Below are positions 15,957-25,600 of a DNA stretch of 45,734 nt, piece after piece (within the stretch, counting starts at the first letter, position 1; each line of letters opens with the position of its first letter). The notes beneath the pieces were generated by a model. It was not told the DNA's origin. It was given only the letters and a program-made list of their open reading frames with translations, and did not search any database. The translations under genes were made by a program, and so were the position numbers. The stretch is from Candidatus Lambdaproteobacteria bacterium RIFOXYD2_FULL_56_26. Lineage in GTDB: Bacteria; SAR324; XYD2-FULL-50-16. The DNA lies in contig MFNF01000014.1 of the NCBI GenBank assembly GCA_001783715.1, positions 1 to 45,734 on the forward strand. Reading direction: 5' to 3'.

Positions 15957-17729
15957 ATGGAAACCAAACTCTTGGCCGGTGCCGAGTACCTCATCCGTTC
16001 TTCCGACCCGGACTCGGTCTTTGTACCTGAGGACTTTACGGACGAACACAAACAGATCCGGGACACCACTTACGACTTTGTGGTCGCAGAAGTTTTCCCC
16101 CAATTGGAGGCCATAGACCACCAGGACTTTGGCAAGGTCAAGGAACTCCTGGCCAAGGCCGGAGAGTTGGGACTTTTGATGACCGACACCCCCGAGGAAT
16201 ACGGCGGATTGGACCTGGACAAGGTAACCAGCATGGTGATCGCCGAGAATATCGCCCGGACCGGCTCCTTTTCGGTCTCCTTTACCGCCCACACCGGGAT
16301 CGGCACCTTGCCGCTGGTTTATTACGGCACTGCGGCGCAAAAAGAAAAGTACCTGGGAAAACTCATCACCGGGGAATGGGTTGCCGCCTACTGTCTGACC
16401 GAGCCGGGCTCGGGGTCCGATGCCCTGGACGTGGCTTCCACCGCCACCCTGGAAGGGGACCACTATGTGCTCAACGGAACCAAGCAGTTCATCACCAACG
16501 GCGGGATTGCGGATTTTTTTACCGTCTTCGTCAAAATCGACAAGGAACAGTTCACCGCCTTCTTGGTGGAACGGACCTTTCCCGGCGTGACCATCGGGCC
16601 GGAAGAAAAGAAACTGGGCATCAAGGGCAGCAGCACCACCCAGGTGATCCTCGACAACGTCAAGGTGCCCAAGGACAACCTCTTGGGCCAGATCGGCAAG
16701 GGCCACAAGATTGCCTTTAACATCCTCAACATTGGCCGGATGAAGCTTGGGGCTTGCGTCAACGGTGCGGCCAAACAAGCGATTTTACCGGCCATCGAAT
16801 ACGCCAAGGAACGCAAACAGTTTGGTCACCCGATTGCTCATTTTGGAGCGATCCAGCAAAAGTTTGCCGATTCCATGGCCGAGCTTTATGCTTCCGAATC
16901 CTTGGTTTACCGGCTGGCCGGGAACCTGGACCAGTGTTTCGCCGGGTTGGACAAAAAGTCGCCAGACCACTACGCCCAACAAGAGGCGATGTTGGCCGAC
17001 TACAGCGCCGAATGTGCCATTGCCAAGGTCTATTGTAGCGAGATGTTGCAGCGGTTGGTGGACGAAGTGTTGCAGATCCACGGCGGCTACGGCTTCTTGC
17101 AGGAATATCCGGCCGAGCGGTTTTACCGGGACGAGCGGATCAACCGGATCTATGAGGGCACCAACGAAATCAACCGGCTTTTGGTCCCCGGCACCATCCT
17201 CAAAAAGGCGCTCAAAGGCCAACTGCCGCTCCAAAAGAAGGCCTTGGCCGCCTTTGAAGCCTTGATGAGCCCCAGCCTGGAATCCCCCGACCCGGCCGAC
17301 CCCTTTGGGCCGGAAAAGCAGGCGGTGGAAAATGCCAAACAAATCTTCTTGATCTTGGCTGGAGCAGCGGTGCAAAAGCTGATGGACCGGTTGCAAAACG
17401 AGCAGGAGATCCTGCTTTGCGCTGCCGATGTGGCCATTGAGCTTTATGCCATGGAATCGGCGGTGCTGCGGGCCGCCAAGGTTTACCCCAAGGCTTCGGC
17501 AGCCAAAAAGGCCTTGTACAAAGCCTTGGCTCAGGTAGTGGTGTTCTCTTCTCTTGAAAAGCTGGGCACCGCTGCCAAACAGGGGGCCTTTTACATTGAA
17601 GAGGGAGACACCCTCAACTTGATCTTGGGTGGGATAAGGCGGTACACCAAGTACGATGCTTCCGGGCTTTTGGCCGCCAAACGGTTGATTGCCAAGGAAA
17701 CCTTGGAACAAGGCAAGTACCCTCTTTGA
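15957..17729 (+). CDS. fadE: Acyl-CoA dehydrogenase, long FadE type
   Basis: The protein has about 590 residues. I chose the ATG at 15957 because AGGAG at 15948-15952 precedes it; an in-frame start at 15930 would lie inside fadA. The ACAD core has AAYCLTEPGSGSDAL, LKLGIKGSSTTQVILDN-like middle strands, a QIHGGYGFLQEYPAERFYRDERI signature and the catalytic Glu in IYEGTNEIN. A ~170-residue helical C-terminal extension follows, as in long-chain and very-long-chain enzymes and Bacillus FadE. It would oxidise long acyl-CoA and reduce the ETF encoded at 5133-6806. A strong hairpin follows the stop. Confidence 0.93.
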   Translation: METKLLAGAEYLIRSSDPDSVFVPEDFTDEHKQIRDTTYDFVVAEVFPQLEAIDHQDFGKVKELLAKAGELGLLMTDTPEEYGGLDLDKVTSMVIAENIARTGSFSVSFTAHTGIGTLPLVYYGTAAQKEKYLGKLITGEWVAAYCLTEPGSGSDALDVASTATLEGDHYVLNGTKQFITNGGIADFFTVFVKIDKEQFTAFLVERTFPGVTIGPEEKKLGIKGSSTTQVILDNVKVPKDNLLGQIGKGHKIAFNILNIGRMKLGACVNGAAKQAILPAIEYAKERKQFGHPIAHFGAIQQKFADSMAELYASESLVYRLAGNLDQCFAGLDKKSPDHYAQQEAMLADYSAECAIAKVYCSEMLQRLVDEVLQIHGGYGFLQEYPAERFYRDERINRIYEGTNEINRLLVPGTILKKALKGQLPLQKKALAAFEALMSPSLESPDPADPFGPEKQAVENAKQIFLILAGAAVQKLMDRLQNEQEILLCAADVAIELYAMESAVLRAAKVYPKASAAKKALYKALAQVVVFSSLEKLGTAAKQGAFYIEEGDTLNLILGGIRRYTKYDASGLLAAKRLIAKETLEQGKYPL

Positions 17730-17737
17730 GGTTCGGA

Positions 17738-17780
17738 CCGGCCCAAAAGCTCCCTTTTGGGGGGTTGCCTTTTGGGCCGG
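17738..17780 (+). terminator. Hairpin after fadE with two alternative pairings
   Basis: CCGGCCCAAAAG (17738-17749) pairs perfectly with CTTTTGGGCCGG (17769-17780). The loop contains a second CTTTTGGG copy, so CCCAAAAG can instead pair over a CTCC loop. It marks the end of the fadNAE transcript. No long T run follows, so it may be a Rho-assisted or processing structure. Confidence 0.6.
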
Positions 17781-17821
17781 ACTGGGGTCAACTGAGGGGG
17801 ACTCAATCCCTCTAAAGCCCC

Positions 17822-19180
17822 ATGCCCTACCGCTTCAGTCCGATCTTCGCCCTCGCCTTGTTCCTGGTCCTTTTGGGGCTAGGGGTTGGGGGCTATGTTT
17901 GGCTGGAAGACTATTCCTTCGCCGATGCGCTCTACATGGTGGTCATCACCGTGGCGACCATCGGTTACGGGGAGCCCAAAGCCCTGAGCGCAACAGGCCG
18001 GATGTTTACCATCGGGTACATCCTGGTCAGCTTCATCTCTTTGGGTGTGATTGGCCGCAAGCTGATGGAATCGGCATTGGAGGGTTTTTTTAGCGGCACC
18101 CGAAAAAATCAAAAGATGCGAAAAAAAATCGATGAACTCCAAGGCCATTACATCCTTTGCGGCTTTGGCCAAGTTGGGCGAGCGGTAGCCGAAGACCTGC
18201 TCAAGGAGAAGGTGGAGTTCGTGGTGGTCAACCAGGACGAACATGGGTTTGAACAAGAACCCTTTAATGTCTGCCTGCACTTGACCGGCGATGCCACCCA
18301 AGAACATGTACTGCTTGATGCCGGGATCAAACGGGCCAAGGGATTGATAACCATGATCAATTCCGACCCGACCAACCTCTACATCGTCTTGACCAGCCGG
18401 GAACTCAACCCGGTGCTGCACATCGTCTCTCGGGCGGAAGACCAACATTCGATCAAACGGATCAAACAAGGCGGTGCCGACCAAGTGATCAGCACCTACC
18501 TTTCGGTGGGCCAGAGGATTGTGGACGTGGTGCTGATGCACAGCGGCAAGGCAAGCTCCAAGGCCTTTGAACGCAGAAAGCCCCTGGCCCCGCAGTGGAT
18601 CGAAGTCCACGAAGGTTCGGCGATGATCGGCCAAGACCTGGAATCCCTGACCAAACAAATGGGAAAGGAGATATTGGGCCTGAGGCAAGCCCACAAGGAC
18701 TGGATCCAACCTCCCGGCAACCTTTGTCTGGCACCGGGGGATGCCTTTTTGGTCATGGAGGAGCCGGGTTCCCCCGGTCAGCCCAAACCCGAGACCGGAG
18801 GAGCCCCCAAAAAGGTGGTTCTGGTGGACGACAACTTGGTGATCCTGAGGCTATACACTAGGCTCTTCCAAAAGGCGGGCTTTTTGCCCCTGACCGCCCA
18901 GGACGGCGAGGAAGGCTTGGCTTTGATCCAACAGGAGTTGCCCGAGATTGCGGTGATCGACTACCAGTTGCCCAAGCTTTCGGGCATCGAGATCTGCCGC
19001 CAGTTGCGATTAGACCCAAGGTTTCAGCACACCAAGCTGGTGCTCTTTACCGGCGACGACAACCCTGAAACTCGGGCCAGCGCTCTGTCCGCCGGTGCGG
19101 ACGAGGTAATCCCCAAAACCCCCGATGCCTTTGCGATCATCAAAAAGGTCATTGAACTGCACGGCCCCCAGTCCGCATAA
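17822..19180 (+). CDS. Two-TM potassium channel with RCK domains and C-terminal receiver domain
   Basis: The 452-residue membrane protein has TM segments at about 7-27 and 61-80 flanking a pore loop with the K+ filter TIGYG (46-50). An RCK/TrkA-N Rossmann domain starts at ~109 (GFGQVGRAVAEDL), and a TrkA-C-like domain follows to ~312. A response-regulator receiver domain occupies 331-450, with D336-D337, phosphoacceptor Asp380 in VIDYQLP, Thr410 and Lys432 all present. The first part is the normal MthK/Kch-like plan. The intact receiver on the cytoplasmic end is unusual and suggests gating by a histidine kinase or by receiver dimerisation. No kinase is encoded nearby. The start lacks a strong Shine-Dalgarno site. 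Confidence 0.9.
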   Translation: MPYRFSPIFALALFLVLLGLGVGGYVWLEDYSFADALYMVVITVATIGYGEPKALSATGRMFTIGYILVSFISLGVIGRKLMESALEGFFSGTRKNQKMRKKIDELQGHYILCGFGQVGRAVAEDLLKEKVEFVVVNQDEHGFEQEPFNVCLHLTGDATQEHVLLDAGIKRAKGLITMINSDPTNLYIVLTSRELNPVLHIVSRAEDQHSIKRIKQGGADQVISTYLSVGQRIVDVVLMHSGKASSKAFERRKPLAPQWIEVHEGSAMIGQDLESLTKQMGKEILGLRQAHKDWIQPPGNLCLAPGDAFLVMEEPGSPGQPKPETGGAPKKVVLVDDNLVILRLYTRLFQKAGFLPLTAQDGEEGLALIQQELPEIAVIDYQLPKLSGIEICRQLRLDPRFQHTKLVLFTGDDNPETRASALSAGADEVIPKTPDAFAIIKKVIELHGPQSA

Positions 19181-19185
19181 CCCAC

Positions 19186-19206
19186 CCTCTCTTTGGGAGG
19201 TTTTTT
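19186..19206 (+). terminator. Terminator-like hairpin that includes the next gene's Shine-Dalgarno
   Basis: CCTCTC and GGGAGG pair (one G-T) over a TTT loop and are followed by six T residues, 6 nt after the channel stop. GGAGG of the right arm is also the only good Shine-Dalgarno for the MBL-fold gene whose TTG start lies at 19205. The element may terminate, hide the ribosome site, or both. Confidence 0.55.
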
Positions 19207-20155
19207 GGCCCCGACCTATCAGGTTAAAATCCACAAGATCCCCACGCCCTACCTAGTGGGGCCGGTGGATATCTTTGAGCTTTGGGGAGCAGGCAAGCAC
19301 CTCTTGGTGGACACCGGCCCTCCGACCAAAGAAGCTAGAGACTATTTGTCTTCCCAGATCGACTTGGCCAGCCTCGACTACCTCTTGCTGACCCACTGCC
19401 ACCCGGACCACTACGGCCAAGCCCAGTTTATTGTTGAGCAATCCAAGGCTGAAGTGCTGATGGTCAAGCTGGACCACGAGCTGTACCGGCTGTTTGACCA
19501 ACGGATGGAGTTTTTGGGCCAAGAATTTAAGGCCATGGGCTTCCCGCTCCCTTGGCTTTTGCTCTTTGAGGCCACCATGCCCCGGTTCCAGGGCACCATC
19601 CCTTTCCCCAAACGGGCGGGCTTGTTGGAGGAAAACGGCGACCTGCTGGCCCGGTTGGGCATCTCCTACTTCCTCGCCCCTGGCCACAGCCAGTCCGACG
19701 TAATCTATTTGTTCGACCAAAAGGCTATCACCGGGGACGTACTTTTGCGTAATATCTTCTCCGCCCCTTTACTGGACATGGATTTATCCCTGGGCCAGGG
19801 CCGGTTTTCCAACTACCGGGCCTACTGCAATACGGTCGGCAAACTGGAAGTCCTCAAAGGCCGTCAGGTCCTGCCCAGTCACAATGACTGGATCGAAGGG
19901 GTGGAGGAGCAAATTCTGTTTTATTGCCACAAGATCCTGCACCGAGCCCGGAAGCTTGAGCCGCTGCTCGAACAGGGCCTGGATCTGCACCAATGCCTCA
20001 AATCCCTCTTCCCCGGTCTGATCAGCGCTCCCTTCAAGCTTTACATCAAAGCCGGGGAGTTGTGCTTTCTCAAGGACTACCTGGAAGACCCCCAAAGACT
20101 CCATGAACCTCTGGCCCAACTGGGGCTCTTGGAGGCTTTGGGAATCAACGGCTAG
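19205..20155 (+). CDS. MBL-fold metallohydrolase
   Basis: A start at TTG 19205 is preferred because GGAGG lies 4 nt upstream; a TTG at 19193 falls inside the hairpin and lacks a site. This gives 316 residues. The metal ligands are clear: THCHPDH, then APGHSQSD, AITGDVL and a C-terminal SHND. This is the zinc- or iron-binding hydrolase fold of the glyoxalase II and RNase Z superfamily, with a ~90-residue helical C-terminal extension. The substrate is unknown. It is separated from the channel gene only by the hairpin. An AGGGATTT/AAATCCCT inverted repeat at 20253-20273 lies about 100 nt past its stop and may be its 3' end. Confidence 0.85.
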   Translation: MAPTYQVKIHKIPTPYLVGPVDIFELWGAGKHLLVDTGPPTKEARDYLSSQIDLASLDYLLLTHCHPDHYGQAQFIVEQSKAEVLMVKLDHELYRLFDQRMEFLGQEFKAMGFPLPWLLLFEATMPRFQGTIPFPKRAGLLEENGDLLARLGISYFLAPGHSQSDVIYLFDQKAITGDVLLRNIFSAPLLDMDLSLGQGRFSNYRAYCNTVGKLEVLKGRQVLPSHNDWIEGVEEQILFYCHKILHRARKLEPLLEQGLDLHQCLKSLFPGLISAPFKLYIKAGELCFLKDYLEDPQRLHEPLAQLGLLEALGING

Positions 20156-20370
20156 AATGGCCCTGTAAAAGCTTAGATGCGCTTCCAACAACAAAAATTT
20201 CCGCTTTTTTCTCCCCTGGGATTTCTGACCGACCTATTATCGCCCCCAGTCTAGGGATTTTCCCCAAATCCCTTAGTCTCAAAAGAGTCGGGGACCAACA
20301 CCTGTGCCTTGCCAAGCAGCAGGACCGCAATCGGAGTTTGTTTTGATTCTTTGGTAGCCTGGAAAAACAG

Positions 20371-20420
20371 AAAAAAACGACCTGCCTGCCCAGAAAGCCG
20401 CCTTGGACCTTGCAGGCAAG
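20371..20420 (-). terminator. Intrinsic terminator of the ftsW-murG transcript
   Basis: On the minus strand CTTGCCTGC pairs with GCAGGCAGG (one T-G) across a ~22-nt loop and is followed by TCG and seven T residues, starting 8 nt after the murG stop. Confidence 0.7.
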
Positions 20421-20427
20421 GGTTTTT

Positions 20428-21504
20428 CTAGAGTCGGTAAAACTCCAGGATTTTTTTTGCCATTTCCAGCGCTGCGTCCCCGGAGTACAGGGACTTGGCG
20501 GCCTGTTCCATAGACAACCGGCGCTGCTGGTCTTGGACCAGGGTCAGGATCTCTTGGGCTAGTTTGGGGCCGGTCAGTTCGGATTGTTCGATCATCACCG
20601 CCGCCCCGGCTGCCACCAAGGCCTGGGCATTTTTTTTCTGGTGGTCCCCCGAGCTGTTGGGAAAGGGCACCAGGATCGAAGCCCGGCCCATGGCACAAAG
20701 CTCGGCGACCATCGAACCGGCCCGGCCCACCACCAGATCGGCCCTTTGGTACCAACCGGCCATGTCGGTGACAAAAGGCAACAGTTCCGCCTGGGTCACC
20801 CCTGCCACTTGGTAGGCCTGTTTTATCTCCTCAAAGTCTGCCTTTCCGGTCTGGTGAAGAACCCTCAACCCCGCATCCTTGAGCAGTGGCAAGGCCTCAA
20901 CCATCGCCCGGTTGACGGCCCTCGCCCCTTGGCTACCGCCGACCAAAGCCAGGGTAAAGGGCGTTTCCGAACGCTGAAAAGGGGTAGCTGCAGCCTGGAG
21001 GATTTCTTGGCGAATCGGGTTGCCCACCACCACCGGGTTCTTGAACAACCCTTCCAAACCGGCGAAGGGGACAAAAGACAAAGGAACTCGGCGGCCCAAT
21101 ACCCGGTTGGTCATGCCCGGGTAGGCATTTTGTTCTTGGATCACCGTCCTAAAGCCCAAGGCCAGAGCCGCCAAGAGCATCGGACCCGAAGCGTAGCCGC
21201 CCACCCCAATCACCACCTGGGGCCGGAAGGACCAGAGGATCCCCACCGCTTGGCCCAGGGCCACCGGCAGACGGAGCAGGCCCAACAATTTTTTGACCGG
21301 CCCCACCTGATAAAGCCCGGAGACCGAAAGTTTGTAAAGCCGCCAACCGGCCGCAGGGACAGCCTTGGCCTCAATGCCCCGGTCGGTGCCGACAAACCGC
21401 ACCTCCACCTCCCGCAGACTTTGGAGCGCCTGGGCGACCGCCATTCCCGGAAACAGGTGCCCCCCGGTGCCGCCACCGGCGATCAGAACCCGCAGCTCAC
21501 TCAT
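20428..21504 (-). CDS. murG: UDP-GlcNAc:lipid I GlcNAc transferase MurG
   Basis: The 358-residue GT-B glycosyltransferase has N-terminal AGGGTGGHLFPG, the acceptor-side GVGGYASGP and EQNAYPGMTNR motifs, and the donor-side GGSQGAR and GRAGSMVAELCAMGRASILVPFPNSSGDHQ motifs. It converts lipid I to lipid II on the cytoplasmic face of the membrane. It overlaps the ftsW end by 8 nt, the usual dcw pairing. The other dcw genes (murD, mraY, murC, ftsZ) are absent on both sides within the window. Confidence 0.96.
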   Translation of the reverse strand: MSELRVLIAGGGTGGHLFPGMAVAQALQSLREVEVRFVGTDRGIEAKAVPAAGWRLYKLSVSGLYQVGPVKKLLGLLRLPVALGQAVGILWSFRPQVVIGVGGYASGPMLLAALALGFRTVIQEQNAYPGMTNRVLGRRVPLSFVPFAGLEGLFKNPVVVGNPIRQEILQAAATPFQRSETPFTLALVGGSQGARAVNRAMVEALPLLKDAGLRVLHQTGKADFEEIKQAYQVAGVTQAELLPFVTDMAGWYQRADLVVGRAGSMVAELCAMGRASILVPFPNSSGDHQKKNAQALVAAGAAVMIEQSELTGPKLAQEILTLVQDQQRRLSMEQAAKSLYSGDAALEMAKKILEFYRL

Positions 21505-22633
21505 CGACCGGCAAGGTTTTGGCGATGTTGATCAAAATGCCGACCATAAACATCCCAAAGATCAGGCTGGTCCCGCCGTAAGAAACAAAGGGCAGCGGGA
21601 TGCCCTTGGTCGGCAGCAGCCCCACCACCACCCCCATGTTGAGGATCGACTGGAGAGAGATCAAGGTAGTGATACCCACCGCCAGGATGCGGCCAAAATC
21701 GTTGTTGCATTCCTGGCCCACCTGGAAACCCTTGAAGGTAAAAATCACCACCAAGGTCACCACGAACAACACTCCCAAAAAGCCGGTCTCTTCGGCCAAG
21801 ATGGAGAAGATAAAGTCGGTGTGTGCTTCGGGCAGGAAAAACAGTTTTTGGGTGCTGTTGCCCAGGTCTTTGCCAAAAATTCCCCCTCGTCCAAAGGCGA
21901 TGAAGGATTGGATCAACTGGAAGCCAGTGTCGAGCGGGTCGGACCAGGGGTCCAAAAACCCGGTCACCCGCCGGAGCCGATAACTTTTGGAAAAAATCAG
22001 CATCACCCCCAATGCCCCTAAGCCGCTCAAGCTAAGCAGCATGTGGCTGGGCCGCAGCCCGGCCACAAAGATCATGGTAAAGAGGGTCAGGCTGATCAAA
22101 ACCGCCGTCCCAAAGTCCGGTTGCAGGATCAAAAGGAAAAAGAAAAACCCCATCACCAACAAGGCCGGGAACAACCCCCTGGAAAACTGGCGGATCTCGT
22201 CCTTTTTGCGGCTCAAAAAGCTGGCCATCCACAAGATCAGGGCCAGCTTCACAAATTCCGAGGGCTGGAAGCCGATCCCGCCGATCCGAATCCACCTCCT
22301 GGCGTTGCCCACCGAAGTCCCGATGCCGGGGATCAATACCGCCAGCATCATCACAAAGGCCGCCAGGACCAGGATCGGATAAAGAGGTTGGTACTTCTGG
22401 TAGGGAACCCGAATGGCCACAAACAAAAGCGCCGAGCCCAGGCCCAGGTTAAATACCTGACGACTCAAAAAATGGTAGGGGCTGCCGTAGATCTTTTCGG
22501 CGTAAATGGCGCTGGAAGAATAGATCATCAACAGCCCAACCCCGATCAGGGCGATCAGGCAAAAAAGGATCACCGCTTCGGGGTGGGACCTTTTGTGGAT
22601 GGGCTTCTTGTGACGGGAACCGGCTAGACGCAT
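21497..22633 (-). CDS. ftsW: Peptidoglycan glycosyltransferase FtsW
   Basis: The 378-residue SEDS-family membrane protein has about ten hydrophobic spans. The family signatures LMIYSSSAIYAEK, GGIGFQPSEFVKLALILWMASF, LLILQPDFGTAVLI and the C-terminal PTKGIPLPFVSYGGTSLI are all visible. It polymerises lipid II with its partner PBP at the division site. Adjacency to murG, with an 8-nt overlap, favours FtsW over RodA. The basic, short N-terminal tail is cytoplasmic. The gene begins 4 nt after the stop of the large acidic receiver-like protein, so the three are probably one transcript. Confidence 0.95.
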   Translation of the reverse strand: MRLAGSRHKKPIHKRSHPEAVILFCLIALIGVGLLMIYSSSAIYAEKIYGSPYHFLSRQVFNLGLGSALLFVAIRVPYQKYQPLYPILVLAAFVMMLAVLIPGIGTSVGNARRWIRIGGIGFQPSEFVKLALILWMASFLSRKKDEIRQFSRGLFPALLVMGFFFFLLILQPDFGTAVLISLTLFTMIFVAGLRPSHMLLSLSGLGALGVMLIFSKSYRLRRVTGFLDPWSDPLDTGFQLIQSFIAFGRGGIFGKDLGNSTQKLFFLPEAHTDFIFSILAEETGFLGVLFVVTLVVIFTFKGFQVGQECNNDFGRILAVGITTLISLQSILNMGVVVGLLPTKGIPLPFVSYGGTSLIFGMFMVGILINIAKTLPVDE

Positions 22634-22637
22634 GGTA

Positions 22638-25600
22638 TCAGCCTTCCAGCTCTTCCTTGATGATTTTTTGCATCATTTCGGGGAGCAGTTCGTCCAGAGT
22701 TTGGGTGATGGTGGACTGAACCATTTCTTCAATCATGGTACTCAATTGTTTTTGGAAGGTCGGGCTCACTTCCAGCACCAACTCCCGTTCGTTGTCCACC
22801 CTTGCCGCCAGAGGGGCCGACTCCGGCTCTTCCTCTTCCCCATAGCCGTTGTCGGTTGGCTCAAAGTCCAGGGGCAAAGCTGCTTCGGCCTCCTCTATTT
22901 CCTCAAAAACCTCTTCTCCAGCCTCTTTTTCTCCGGTGACTTCCTCTGCCGCCATTTCTTTGCTGGCCCCATCGGCACCAAAGACGATGGTCTCATCCAG
23001 TTCCCCTTCAAAGTCACCGTTTTTGTGGATGAACTGGACCGCCTCCAACTCCGGGCTGCCCTCCAGGGCCGAATCCATCTCCAGCACCGGTTCTTGGGCT
23101 TCTTCCTGCTCCAGTTCCTCGGCCAGAGCATCACCGCCGCTCAGTTCCCGGTCCTCTGAGTCCTCGGAAAAAGAATCCTCGAAGGCCGGTTCTTGCGGCT
23201 CTTCTTCCATCAAGTCGGGGTCAAAACCGGCGACCTCTTCTTCCTCACTGGTCTCGGCAAAGGCCGGTTCTTCCAGGTCCTCAAAGGCGGATTCCCCGTC
23301 CAGGTCCGGTCCGCCGTTGAAGTCTTCGTCCAGGGAAGGCTCTTCTTCCATCAGGTCGGGGTCAAATCCGGCGACCTCTTCTTCCTCACTGGTCTCAGCA
23401 AAGGCGGGTTCTTCCAGGTCCTCAAAGGCGGATTCCCCATCCAGGTCCGGTTCACCGTTGAAGTCTTCGTCCAAGGAAGGCTCTTCTTCCATCAGGTCGG
23501 GGTCAAACCCGGCGACCTCTTCTTCCTCACTGGTCTCGGCAAAGGCCGGTTCTTCCAGGCCCTCAAAGGCGGATTCCCCATCCAGGTCCGGTTCGCCGTT
23601 GAAGTCTTCGTCCAAGGAAGGCTCTTCCTCCATCAGGTAGGGGTCAAATCCGGCGACCTCTTCTTCCTCACTGGTTTCGGCAAAGGCTGGTTCCTCCAGG
23701 TCCTCAAAGGCAGATTCCCCGTCCAGATCCGGTTCACCGTTGAAGTCTTCATCCAAGGAAGGCTCTTCTTCCATCAGGTCGGGGTCAAACCCGGCGACCT
23801 CTTCTTCCTCGCTGGTTTCGGCAAAGGCTGGTTCTTCCAGGTCAGGCTCGTCTGCTACAGCCCCAGCATCGCCCTGGGCTTCGGCCGAATCAAAAGGGAC
23901 GCTCTGCTCTGCCTCCTCTTCGATGGCGGAGCCGCCGAAGACCGGCGCTTCTACGTCCTCGATTCTAAAGTCTTGCATGCTGAAGACTTCGGGGGACACC
24001 TCAAAGGTCACCTCGCCAAATTGGTCAAACTCTTGGTAGTCCTCGTCTCCGGCCTCCCCTTGGTCCTTGGTGGAGACGGTTTGGTAACCGACCTCGTTGG
24101 CACCCAGCGGCCCGTCCAGGTCCGGTTCCCCAGCCTCCAGGCCGATCCCCAGGTCATCACCAAAAGGCTCCAGCCCCGGTTCCGATTCATCCGATTCGTC
24201 CGCAACTTCCGATTCTTCTTCCGAATCCTCCTCCGTCTGGCCAAGGTCCTCACCGGTCAGGCCGGAGAGGTCGTATTTGGCCTTGGTGACCTGTCGCAGG
24301 TTGATCATCTGTTGCAGGCTGGCGGCTGCGGAACTGGCATCTTCGCCCAGGAAGTCGTCGAAGTTCAGTTCTTCATCCACGGAGGATTGATCTTCGGTCA
24401 GCTCTACCGGTTGCTCGTCGATCCCTTCCTCATAAGAATAGTCTTCCTCTTCGGAGTTTTCGCCCAACGGGGGGAACACCTCGAACTCCACTTCTATCGA
24501 AGCCGGTTCTTCAATCTCCAGGGTTTCGCTGTCTTCGGGGCCTTCGACCTCATTGGCGGTCAGGGAGAATTCTTGGCCGTCTTCTACCGACAGGTCCTGC
24601 TCCAGGTCGGACTCAAAGGGCAGGGAGGATTCCTCACCTTCCTCAACCGATTCGGGGAAGTCCCCCAAGCTTTCGATGTCTTCAAAGTCAACCAACCCCG
24701 GCTGGTCCAGGTCCGCTTCAGAGACTTCCTGCCGGGGGCCTTGGTCTTCAAAGCCGTCCTCTTCTGCGCCAAAGTCCGGTCCCCCGTCGTCCTCAACCGA
24801 GTCTTCCTCCAGGCCCGGTTCCTCCTCCAGTTCCCCAAAAGTAGCCCCATCCAGCTCCAGGGACTCGTCTTCTTCCAGGGGTTCAGTCCCAAAAGAGTCA
24901 AATTCCTCGGCCACTTCTTCCAGCTCGTCTCCGGAAAAAGAATCGTCCAGTTCGGCATATTCAGCCGTTTCTTCTTCTGCCAAGTCCGGTTCGGCAAAAC
25001 CTTCATCCGATTCCAGCTCTTCGGGCATCGAAATGGAAAGGGCGCTGAAGTTCGAGGGGTCCTCGGAATCCTCAAAGTCGTCCAAGTCACCGGCGGTTAG
25101 GTCCTCGTCCTCGCCCAGCTCCAAGGGCTCTTCCAGTTCATAGGAGTCTTCCGCATCCAATTGGTATTCCCCTTCCCCTTCCAAGTCAGGTTCCAATTCC
25201 GAGTCTTCTTCCAGGTCCGAATCTTCCCCAAAAGAACCGACATTGATCGGGGAGTAGGCACCCTCGTCAAAGCGGTCCAGGTCGTTGATCTCTTCGGGTA
25301 GCCGTTCCCGTTGTTCCTCTTCGTCATGGGCCAGACAAGCAAGATGGGTCAGGCCGGGCCTACCGGGCTGGGGACGGTTGTGGATCCCGGTGGTAAAATT
25401 GTTGTTGCGCCGCACCTCCAGCTTGAGGACCTTCAAGGTACGGCTCGAATCGGTTGGTTCGGCCTCCAGGGCTGGGTCTCCAAATTCGAGGATTTCGTTT
25501 TCCTCCAGCTCCAGACCCTCTTCGTCTTCCAAAGGTTCCGGGGTGTCCTCAAAACCTTCCGATCCCAGGTCAAAGGACTCTTCTTCCCCTTCTTCCAAGG

